Origin: JBBQWR01 sp038210495
Lineage (GTDB): Bacteria > Planctomycetota > Planctomycetia > Pirellulales > DATAWG01
Reading direction: 5' to 3'
DNA: 64,000 nucleotides
Assembly: GCA_038210495.1 (NCBI GenBank)
Contig: JBBQWR010000025.1
Span: forward strand, 1 to 64,000
The notes below the pieces were generated by a model, which saw nothing but the letters and a program-made list of their open reading frames with translations, was not told where the DNA came from and searched no databases. The translations under genes and the position numbers were made by a program. Shown here piece after piece: positions 36,464 through 47,253 of the stretch (the first letter of the stretch is position 1; every line of letters begins with the position of its first letter).

Positions 36464-36831
36464 AATCGCCGTCTGCAAGTCATGGTGAAAGTCACTAGCC
36501 AATCATAATCACGGTGCATCGTCCGAGAAACTCTTGCGTAATAATCACGATCGATGATTCCGAACGGCGCTGGGGTCCTTGCTGAAGAAGCATCCCGGTA
36601 GGGATGCCAGACGGTAGCTGGCGGTCGAGGCCGTCAGGCCGACACCGCCGGATAATAGCGGCGTCAAGAATATCGACCCCGGTAGGGGTCGCAGCGTGAT
36701 GCGAGCAGTGAGGCCGCATTGGCTGCGACCCCCAATTGCGTTCGAGATGATTTTCAATTTATCCGACCGGTGGTATCGGCCATACGGCCTCAACCACCGG
36801 CTACCGTCTGGGACTCCTACCGGAGTCCTCT
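36464..36831. other. intergenic region between metH and the carboxypeptidase gene
   Basis: About 370 bases. Most of it (36591-36827) is a cluster of structured repeats described separately. The remainder next to the carboxypeptidase start has no recognisable promoter. Confidence 0.5.
36591..36827. repeat. three copies of a two-hairpin repeat with covarying stems
   Basis: Each copy has a first hairpin with loop GGTA: CATCCC-GGTA-GGGATG (36591-36606), CGACCCC-GGTA-GGGGTCG (36674-36691) and, on the minus strand, GGACTCC-GGTA-GGAGTCC (36811-36828). In copies 1 and 2 a second, longer hairpin follows: CCAGACGGTAGC then an 8-bp stem enclosing a GGCC-GGCC inner stem. Stem sequences differ between copies but stay complementary. 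It lies between metH and the carboxypeptidase. Confidence 0.7.
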
Positions 36832-40530
<3,699 letters not shown>

Positions 40531-40912
40531 TTATCGAATATGGCACAGGGGGGCGATCGTTTCAACTTGAGGTGACGATCGACGTCGCAATGGCGCGTCG
40601 CTGGACCGGTATCGCCCGGCCTCAGGCTCGCCGTGGACACCGGCTGGCGATGCGTTAGAGCCGTAAAAAATGCGGCCGGCATTATTGCGAACCTTGATAG
40701 GGAGGCTGCATTAACGTTCGCCAGAGCGATAAAAGACGAGAAGGCGAGGGCAAAATGCCAGATTGCCGCACGTGACGGAGCAAGGGCGCCGCAACCAATC
40801 TTTTGGTAGGGCGTTTTGAATCGAAATTCCCAGGCTTCCTATCGACCGTTCTACAAGTGAGTTGCTTTGGAATATCGCTAAAAACTTGGCTATGCCCCGC
40901 CGATGAGTTAGA
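40531..40912. other. upstream region of metH and of the STAS gene
   Basis: About 380 bases without a convincing gene. Next to metH there are some complementary stretches (GCGACG and similar) but no B12 box or SAM aptamer core. I see no repeat family shared with other parts of the window. Confidence 0.4.
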
Positions 40913-40941
40913 TTGCAGGGGGCGGTTCCAGATCGTATACG
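40913..40941 (+). promoter_or_regulatory. possible promoter of the STAS gene
   Basis: TTGCAG (40913-40918), a 17-bp spacer and TATACG (40936-40941), about 40 bases upstream of the start at 40984. Confidence 0.42.
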
Positions 40942-40983
40942 CTCGGTTTTGCCGCTGAGACGATAGCTCAGGAGATTCAGACC

Positions 40984-41481
40984 ATGGGATCGGCAGCGAC
41001 GTTGACGGCCAGTCGAACGGCCGATGGATATCTGGTTCGGGTCGAAGGTCGGGGGACGATGCGGGAGAGTCCCGCCCTGCGGGAGTTCGCGTCGCGGTGC
41101 GCCGCCGACGAACCGCGATTCCTGTTGGCCCTCGATCTGACGGGCTGTGAGTATCTGGACAGCACGTTTTTGGGCTGCATCGTCGGGCTGAATCATCGCG
41201 GCCGCCGCGATCAGACGCTCGACCTCACCGTTTGCGCTCCGGTCGAGACGAGGCAGCGGCTATTCGGCGCCACGCGACTGGATCTCGTGCTGCACTGCGT
41301 CGACCAGCGCCCGGAGCCGCTGAGCGACCCGGTGCCGCTGCTGGCCCCGGATCTCAATTCGCGCGAATTCGGGCAGCACATCATGGAGTGCCATCACCGG
41401 TTGGCCGACACCGGTTGCCGAGGGGCGGACGCGTTTCGGTCCGTGGCGGATGGACTAGGGCGCGAACTGGGGAAGGCGTGA
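40984..41481 (+). CDS. STAS-domain protein (anti-anti-sigma-like)
   Basis: 165 residues. A STAS domain fills about residues 5-110: LVRVEGRGTMRESPALREF, then LLALDLTGCEYLDSTFLGCI, where the serine in LDST matches the phosphorylated position of SpoIIAA-like proteins. The C-terminal 50 residues (FGQHIMECHHRLADTGCRGA) are extra. Such proteins sequester anti-sigma kinases or act in stressosome-like switches. No RsbW-like kinase is adjacent, so the partner lies elsewhere. AGGAG precedes ATG 40984. Confidence 0.8.
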   Translation: MGSAATLTASRTADGYLVRVEGRGTMRESPALREFASRCAADEPRFLLALDLTGCEYLDSTFLGCIVGLNHRGRRDQTLDLTVCAPVETRQRLFGATRLDLVLHCVDQRPEPLSDPVPLLAPDLNSREFGQHIMECHHRLADTGCRGADAFRSVADGLGRELGKA

Positions 41482-41499
41482 CGGACATGGAGGTCAACG

Positions 41500-41535
41500 G
41501 CCGTAGCAGCCACCGGCTCGGCGCTCCGTTTTTTT
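41500..41535 (+). terminator. possible terminator after the STAS gene
   Basis: GCCG and AGCC pair with GGCT and CGGC around ACC, with a four-base bulge, followed after a short gap by seven T (41529-41535). The stem is imperfect, so support is moderate. Confidence 0.4.
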
Positions 41536-41768
41536 CGGCAGCTTACGGTAGCGGCTTCGTTTGTTGGCCCAGAACCTCGAACTGCTTCAACACATCTTGC
41601 AAAGGTCCGCAATCGTTGTGAAGAAATCGGTTAGGCCGTCGATTTCGGCAAAGGCATTGCAGAAGCTAGCCCATTTATCGGCCTAGCCGCCCGCAAGGCG
41701 CCTTGAATCTATTTGGCATTCTCGGTGGCCAAGTGCATAATTGCCGGACCGCCAAAGTCGAGTGCCGC

Positions 41769-42047
41769 ATGCCGTACGTTGTCCGAATTTCGTTAGCACT
41801 TCGCAAGGCTGGCTGGACCGTCAAAATCTATGACAACGAAGCGCGCGAACCGCCGCATGTGACGATCCAGCGGAGGGCGGAGGGGTCGTGGCGAGTATCA
41901 TTGCGAGATGGCGGGTTACTCGATGAAAACAGCAAATGGAAAGACGTTCCTCCCGAAATCCGCGCGGCGATCGTTGCTCATCGCGGCCAACTGGTCGCTT
42001 ACTGGAACGAGCGGACCCCCACAACCCCGTATAATTTTAATTCATGA
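41769..42047 (+). CDS. DUF4160-like small protein
   Basis: 92 residues from ATG 41769. RKAGWTVKIYDNEAREPPHV then TIQRRAEGSWRVSLRDGG and PPEIRAAIVAHRGQLVAYWN match the pattern of DUF4160 proteins (a PPHxH-like strand and a C-terminal helix ending in W-N-E). DUF4160 genes typically sit beside a DUF2442 gene and are suspected toxin-antitoxin or regulatory pairs. Its stop overlaps the next start by four bases (ATGA at 42044-42047). No strong ribosome binding site. Function unproven. Confidence 0.6.
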   Translation: MPYVVRISLALRKAGWTVKIYDNEAREPPHVTIQRRAEGSWRVSLRDGGLLDENSKWKDVPPEIRAAIVAHRGQLVAYWNERTPTTPYNFNS

Positions 42048-42880
42048 TTAAGAGTCCAAAAACAGAGAGACATTGGCGCTTCATTGCGCTCGACGCTCGG
42101 CCGTCATTAGTCGATCGACTGGGGATCGATCGCACGCTTGTCGTCCGCCGACCGAGCGATCTTGGTGATGCGTTCAAGCGAGTATCGACGGAAAGCGTCT
42201 GGATCGTTCCTCACGGAAAATGGGCGGAAAAATTAGCTGTGGCAGCGAATGAGCATTTGCTGCATTTCCGGCAGCACGCCATGCCCTTTGGCGACCTACT
42301 GATGTTCGAACCGTCACCGAGGCCTGAATTGGTTCCCTCGCTACGCAACTATTTCGGTCATGTGGTCGGAGAAGTAGCGCCGTTAACGTTTCTGCCGTTC
42401 GATCAAATGGCCGAAGTTCTTCTGAGCGAAAAGCGGAGAGATTTATTCATCGCGGGATCGATCGATATCGCCGCTCGGACTTTGACGTTAGCTCGGGGTG
42501 ACTTGAATACCATGACTGTTCCGATTGCGGCCATCGGCCAGTTAAACGAATCGGACTATAAAAAGTTTCGATTGGACGATTTTGGCTACGCCGTTTGCTT
42601 TGGCGATTTTGAGGCGTCGGCTCACGGCATCTTGTATGAATTCGACCCCGATTACCGGAAACGATTTGCCGCATCCCGGCGCGCTCAAGATAAGGGCTTC
42701 GGGCCATCGCTTAAACGACTTCGGCTCTTGCGGAGACTTCCGGCCGACGCCTTTCCAGGCATCCCCGAGCAAACACTGACTAAGATCGAAGAGGGCAAAG
42801 CGATGCCACCGCGTGGCAAAGCGCTGCAGACGATTGCCACCCTCTTGAGCGTCAGTCCTGAAGAGATCGAAACTTTTTAA
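42044..42880 (+). CDS. DUF2442-like protein with C-terminal helix-turn-helix
   Basis: 278 residues. The N-terminal 120 residues (HWRFIALDARPSLVDRLG, VWIVPHGKWAEKLAVAANE) are not recognised. Residues about 135-205 (RDLFIAGSIDIAARTLTLAR, DFGYAVCFGDFEASAHGILY) resemble DUF2442. The C-terminus (GPSLKRLRLLRRLPADAFPG, IPEQTLTKIEEGKAMPPRGK, ALQTIATLLSVSPEEI) is an XRE-type helix-turn-helix. It is coupled to the DUF4160-like gene. The likely role is an autoregulating DNA-binding partner. It converges on pyrC with two bases between. Confidence 0.6.
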   Translation: MIKSPKTERHWRFIALDARPSLVDRLGIDRTLVVRRPSDLGDAFKRVSTESVWIVPHGKWAEKLAVAANEHLLHFRQHAMPFGDLLMFEPSPRPELVPSLRNYFGHVVGEVAPLTFLPFDQMAEVLLSEKRRDLFIAGSIDIAARTLTLARGDLNTMTVPIAAIGQLNESDYKKFRLDDFGYAVCFGDFEASAHGILYEFDPDYRKRFAASRRAQDKGFGPSLKRLRLLRRLPADAFPGIPEQTLTKIEEGKAMPPRGKALQTIATLLSVSPEEIETF

Positions 42881-42882
42881 GC

Positions 42883-44163
42883 TCAGTCGCTCGCGGCAAA
42901 CTTGATCTTCCCCCCCACGATCACCGTGTCGGCTTTGCCGCGCAGTCGCCAGCCGGCGAAGGGCGTGTTGACGCTTTTGGAGCGGAATTTTTCGGGGTCG
43001 ACCGTCCAGCGAATATCGGGGTCGATCACCGTGATGTCGGCGTCGGCGCCGATCGCCAGCGTGCCCTTGGGGATTGCCAGGATGCGGGCCGGGTTGATCG
43101 TCATCTTCGCCAGCGCCAGCGGCCAGTCGAGATGGCCCGGCTCGATTAGTTTGGTGACCACGAGGCCTAGCGCCGTCTCAAGGCCGACGATTCCAAACGG
43201 CGCCTGATCGAGTTCGCGCATCTTTTTCTCGCGGGCGTGCGGGGCGTGATCGGTGACGATGCAGTCGATCGTCCCATCTTTGAGACCGGCGATGCAGGTG
43301 TCGTTGTCGCGCTGGCTGCGGAGCGGGGGGCTCATCTTGTAATTGGCGTCGAACGTCCGCAGCGATTCATCCGTCAGCGACCAGTGGTGCGGACAGACTT
43401 CGGTCGTGATTCGCACCCCCCGCAGTTTCGCGCGGCGGATGATTTCGACGCTGCCCGCGCTCGAGACGTGCATGATGTGAATCCGGCCGCCGGTCGCTTC
43501 GGCCAAGGCCACGTCGCGGGCGGTCATCACGTCTTCCGCCGCAGCCGGCATCCCCGGCAGCCCGAGCACCAGCGAGACCAGCCCCTCGTGCATCACCCCG
43601 CCGCGAGTCAGCTCGAGCACCTCGGCATGATTCAACACGGGCTTGTCGAACATCAGACAATATTCGAACGCCCGGCGCATCAGCTCGGAATCGTAAACCG
43701 GGGCGCCGTCGTCGCTAAAGGCCACGGCGCCGGCCTTCACGAGCTGGCCCATCTCCGAAAGTTCCTTCCCCTCGCGCCCTTTGCTGACGCAGGCCACGAC
43801 AAACACATTGCAGTTGTCGGCCCGAGCGGCCTGATGCCGAATGAATTCCACCGAGCCTTGCGTGTCGATCGGGGGCTCGGTATTGGGAATGCAGGCGATG
43901 CTGGTGAACCCACCGGCGATCGCGGCCGCCGTGCCCGTGGCGATCGTCTCATCTTCCTCGCGCCCCGGCTCGCGAAGATGCACGTGCATGTCAATCAAGC
44001 CGGGCGAAACGATCTTGCCAGTAGCATCGACGATCGTGTCCTGGCTGTCCGCGGGGACATCGTATCCAGCGATGCGGCCATCGCGCACGAGCAGATTGGT
44101 GACCCGATCGAGCGTTTGGCTGGGGTCGATAACGCGGCCGTTTTTGATGAGCAGAGTTGGCAT
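42883..44163 (-). CDS. pyrC: dihydroorotase
   Basis: Closes N-carbamoyl-aspartate to dihydroorotate. 426 residues, the class I (long) form. Zinc ligands are in DMHVHLREPG; GGFTSIACIPNTEPP, LNHAEVLEL, IHIMHVSSAGS and CIVTDHAPHA complete the amidohydrolase site. The gene lies downstream of pyrB on the same strand, 110 bases apart, with a composite palindrome filling the gap. Long-form dihydroorotases next to pyrB are sometimes inactive partners, but here the metal residues look complete. Confidence 0.95.
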   Translation of the reverse strand: MPTLLIKNGRVIDPSQTLDRVTNLLVRDGRIAGYDVPADSQDTIVDATGKIVSPGLIDMHVHLREPGREEDETIATGTAAAIAGGFTSIACIPNTEPPIDTQGSVEFIRHQAARADNCNVFVVACVSKGREGKELSEMGQLVKAGAVAFSDDGAPVYDSELMRRAFEYCLMFDKPVLNHAEVLELTRGGVMHEGLVSLVLGLPGMPAAAEDVMTARDVALAEATGGRIHIMHVSSAGSVEIIRRAKLRGVRITTEVCPHHWSLTDESLRTFDANYKMSPPLRSQRDNDTCIAGLKDGTIDCIVTDHAPHAREKKMRELDQAPFGIVGLETALGLVVTKLIEPGHLDWPLALAKMTINPARILAIPKGTLAIGADADITVIDPDIRWTVDPEKFRSKSVNTPFAGWRLRGKADTVIVGGKIKFAASD

Positions 44164-44174
44164 GGTTTTTCAAC

Positions 44175-44261
44175 GGGGCTAGGGGTGGAGGGGCGAGGGA
44201 AGCATACGGCGGTGAAGCCGCCGAAACCCGCTAGTCCCTAGCCCCATCGCCCCTAGCCCCT
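44175..44261. repeat. composite palindrome with CTAGGGG heptamers, copy 2
   Basis: The left arm (44175-44200) has GGGGCTAGGGGTGGAGGGGC and GAGGGA. The right arm (44230-44261) has GCTAGTCCCTAGCCCCATCG and CCCCTAGCCCC, nearly identical to the right arm at 24296-24330. The core holds a perfect GGCGG-TGAAG-CCGCC hairpin. It fills the pyrB-pyrC gap. Confidence 0.72.
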
Positions 44262-44273
44262 CTTGCTTCAGAT

Positions 44274-45236
44274 TCAGTTTTCGTTCGCCCCGGTGACGAG
44301 CCACAGCACGGCCATCCGAACCGCAAGACCGTTGGTGACTTGTTCGAGAATCAGCGAGTGCGGGCCGTCGGCCACGTCGGGCGTGACTTCGACGCCGCGA
44401 TTGATCGGGCCCGGCGCCATCACGAGGATGTCGTCCTTCGCGCGAGTCAGCCGCTCCCGATTCATCGCGTAGAGCAGCGCGTATTCGCGGACCGACGGAA
44501 ACGGCCGGGTGTATTGCCGCTCGAATTGAATCCGCAGCAGATTAAGCACGTCGCAGCGGGGCAGAATGTCGTCGAGCGAGAACGAGACTTCGACCCCCAG
44601 CTCTTCCCACCGCCGCGAAACCAATGTCGACGGGCCGCACAGGATTACATGGGCCCCAAGTTTTTTCAGGCCCCAGATATTCGACCGGGCCGTGCGGCTG
44701 TGGGCGATGTCGCCGACGAGCGCGACGGTCAGCCCGGCGATGTGGCCGCGGCGCTGGCGGATCGAAAGGATGTCCAGCAGCCCTTGGGTCGGATGTTCGT
44801 GAGGACCGTCGCCGGCGTTGATCACCGAGCAGCCCAGATTCTGGGCCAAGAGTTGCGGCGTGCCGGGCGCGGGATGGCGGCAGACCACGGCATCGACCCC
44901 CATCGCCTCGATGTTTCGGCCCGTGTCGATAAACGTCTCTCCCTTGGAGAGGCTCGAACCGGAGGCCGAGAAATCGACCGTATCGCCCCCCAGCCGCCGT
45001 GCCGCCAGCGAAAAGCTCGTTCGCGTGCGAGTCGAGTTTTCGAAAAACAGGTTGGCGATCGTCTTGCCGGCGAGCAACGGAATTCTCTGGTGGCAGCCGC
45101 TGGTGGCCTCTTTAAGCATCACGGCCGTGTCGAGGATCGTGTTGATTTCCTCGGCCGAGAGACTCTCCAAGTCGAGCAAATGCCGGCGGGTCCAAGTGGC
45201 GGGAATGGCGTCGAGCTGGCTGATATCGAGGCTCAT
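44274..45236 (-). CDS. pyrB: aspartate carbamoyltransferase catalytic subunit
   Basis: Condenses carbamoyl phosphate with aspartate. 320 residues. Carbamoyl-phosphate loop FENSTRTRTSFSLAARRLGG; SSLSKGETFIDT; HPAPGTP; DGPHEHPTQGLLDILSI; and the aspartate-binding APGPINRG are all present. ATG 45236 follows AGGAC at a suitable distance and matches the family N-terminus (THLLDLESLS-like). No pyrI regulatory subunit is adjacent. It is the first gene of a pyrB-pyrC pair. Confidence 0.96.
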   Translation of the reverse strand: MSLDISQLDAIPATWTRRHLLDLESLSAEEINTILDTAVMLKEATSGCHQRIPLLAGKTIANLFFENSTRTRTSFSLAARRLGGDTVDFSASGSSLSKGETFIDTGRNIEAMGVDAVVCRHPAPGTPQLLAQNLGCSVINAGDGPHEHPTQGLLDILSIRQRRGHIAGLTVALVGDIAHSRTARSNIWGLKKLGAHVILCGPSTLVSRRWEELGVEVSFSLDDILPRCDVLNLLRIQFERQYTRPFPSVREYALLYAMNRERLTRAKDDILVMAPGPINRGVEVTPDVADGPHSLILEQVTNGLAVRMAVLWLVTGANEN

Positions 45237-45285
45237 GGGACAGGTCCTGCGGTGGTGATCGGCGGGCGTGATTCTAGCATTGCTG

Positions 45286-45407
45286 GCGCCGAGTGGCGAG
45301 TGGCGGGTGCCGACCCATTGGCCGCCGCATTGATGCGACGATATGCGGCAAGCGAAAATGCACAATTGCGCCACATAATTCCGCGCCCCATGAATGTGGC
45401 GGCTAAG
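45286..45407. repeat. GGCGAGT heptamers followed by a CGCCACAT...ATGTGGCGGCTAAG palindrome
   Basis: GCGCCGAGTGGCGAGTGGCG and GGTG (45286-45310) are heptamer units. CGCCACAT (45369-45376) pairs with ATGTGGCG (45394-45401), followed by GCTAAG. The same two elements occur together at 51091-51152. They lie between the divergent pyrB and lipoprotein genes. Confidence 0.6.
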
Positions 45408-45500
45408 CACGATTCGCGATTGCCTCCGCGAGCGATTTTTCCTAGTATCGCCCCCCTCTTCTCACGATTCTCGTCTAATGGTCGACTTCGAGCGCCCTTC

Positions 45501-47210
45501 GTGGAACAGCAATCGATATCCGCGCGCCGGCTGATTGTGTGGCAGTGCTTTGCGCTAGCGGCGATCGGTGGCGGCTGCGCGGGTCCGCTCGCTTCGACTT
45601 CGGCGATCGTCGATTTGCGAAAGGAAATGGAGTCGTCGGAGAAAAGCAGTTCGGCGATGGCGAAACACTCGCGTTCGGATTCGCCTGGGCTTAACGAAAC
45701 GGACCGCCCGCTGTCGGCGATCACTCCACTATCATCTTCGCCGGCGGCGGCTACGGCGAGCGTCAATGTCGCGGCTGCGACGGACGGTCGCCCCGGCATC
45801 GGTTTTCCGCCGCTCGATTCGAGCTTGGCGGGTGACATCGGATCGAAAACTTCGAGCGGCCCGGCTCACGGCGCCGAACGCGACGACGCGGCGCTGGCTC
45901 AATTCGCAGCCGAGCTTCGGAACTTTGGTGGCATCGATCAGGCCGCGAAGTTGTCTCTGCTCAACGATCTCAAGCAATCCGATCCCGCGCTTCGGGCGCA
46001 ATTGATACGTCAATTTCGGATGATGCTCGCCTATCGCGACGGTCAAAATTCCACGCGAGCCACCACCAGCGACGCGAATCGCTCGCTGCTTGCCTTGGCT
46101 GGGGCCATGAGCGGGGCGGGGGCCGACAACGAATCTCCCCTCTCGTTGCCTCTGCCGCCTGCGGGGCGCAGGCCCGGCGTCCGCGAGGCCGCCAGTCTTA
46201 TCGCCGCCGATTTGGCTCAAGCCGATCGTCAGGCGGACGACAGCGAGGTGCTCGTCAGTCCAAACGACGAAACCGGCGCCACGGAAAGAGAACCGACTGA
46301 ATTGCCTCAGCCCAAGAAAACGGCCAAACCGAAAACGAACAGTTCGGCGGTGGTGATCCCCGCCTCCTATGCAGCCGTCGTCGAAGGTGCGCCGCTGCGA
46401 CCACCGCTCAAGGCTCGCGGCGACTCGCAATCGATGGCGTCCAGCAAAGTTCAGGGCATGGCCACCAAATCGCTTTCAAAACCGGCAGCCGACGTGACTT
46501 CCGCCGACACGGACGACAATCAACTTCAAATCACCAAAGCCATTCTTTCGCTGGAAAGCGCCGTCGGCACAAGTGGCGTCTCGCCCGACGACTTGCGCCG
46601 GCAGACCCAGCTTCGGCTGCTGTATCTGTCGGCGGGTCGTCGCGACGACGCACTGCGTCCCATCCCCGGCCTGTCCGCCGCCCAGCAGGAATTCTGGACG
46701 AAGGAATTTTACGGCCTGGCGACGTATCTCGATTCCGATCGAGTGGCCGACTCTGAGCGCCGCGCGACCGAGGCAGCCATGCACCTCCGCGAGGCGGCCG
46801 CGCAGATCGGTCAACTCGCCTCGCCAGTCGTGCGCAACTTGGCGTTCTGCAAAGAGGTCACGAGCTTTGGCGTGTACAAAAAATTCGCCAAGTACGAGTT
46901 CAAGGCTGGCGACGAGACGCTTCTGTACGGCGAGATCGAGAACCTCAAGCCGGAATCGACCGACAAAGGCTTTCGCACGTCGGTCAAAAGCAGTTACCAA
47001 ATCCTCGACAGCCACGGCCAGCGCGTCGCCGAGCAAGAATTTCCGCCCAGCGAAGACCTCTGCGCCAACCAGCGCCGCGACTTTTTTATCCCCTACTTCA
47101 TCTGGATACCGAAGCGGATCAACCCAGGCGAATATACACTGCAACTGACGGTCGAAGACGCTTTGAGCAAAAAGATCGGCCAATCGTCGATTCAGTTCAG
47201 CGTGAAATAG
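45501..47210 (+). CDS. putative exported lipoprotein, function unknown
   Basis: 569 residues if GTG 45501 is the start; ATG 45390 is an alternative. A hydrophobic signal (LIVWQCFALAAIGGGCAGPL) ends in GGGC, an atypical lipobox. Then about 300 residues of low-complexity, probably disordered sequence. One part (PLSLPLPPAGRRPGVRE) matches the translation of a common dispersed repeat. The C-terminal 200 residues look folded: a helical part (TQLRLLYLSAGRRDDALRPI) and a beta-sandwich (VYKKFAKYEFKAGDETLLYG, then EYTLQLTVEDALSKK). It converges with the PVC heme gene. Confidence 0.65.
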   Translation: MEQQSISARRLIVWQCFALAAIGGGCAGPLASTSAIVDLRKEMESSEKSSSAMAKHSRSDSPGLNETDRPLSAITPLSSSPAAATASVNVAAATDGRPGIGFPPLDSSLAGDIGSKTSSGPAHGAERDDAALAQFAAELRNFGGIDQAAKLSLLNDLKQSDPALRAQLIRQFRMMLAYRDGQNSTRATTSDANRSLLALAGAMSGAGADNESPLSLPLPPAGRRPGVREAASLIAADLAQADRQADDSEVLVSPNDETGATEREPTELPQPKKTAKPKTNSSAVVIPASYAAVVEGAPLRPPLKARGDSQSMASSKVQGMATKSLSKPAADVTSADTDDNQLQITKAILSLESAVGTSGVSPDDLRRQTQLRLLYLSAGRRDDALRPIPGLSAAQQEFWTKEFYGLATYLDSDRVADSERRATEAAMHLREAAAQIGQLASPVVRNLAFCKEVTSFGVYKKFAKYEFKAGDETLLYGEIENLKPESTDKGFRTSVKSSYQILDSHGQRVAEQEFPPSEDLCANQRRDFFIPYFIWIPKRINPGEYTLQLTVEDALSKKIGQSSIQFSVK

Positions 47211-47253
47211 ATGTCTTCGTGACTTTCTCGCGTACTTACGCGGCCATGTGAGC

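Noticed and set aside
40531..40710. Possible cobalamin or SAM riboswitch upstream of metH
   Set aside because: No B12 box, SAM-I core or SAH-type core could be matched; only scattered complementary stretches are present.
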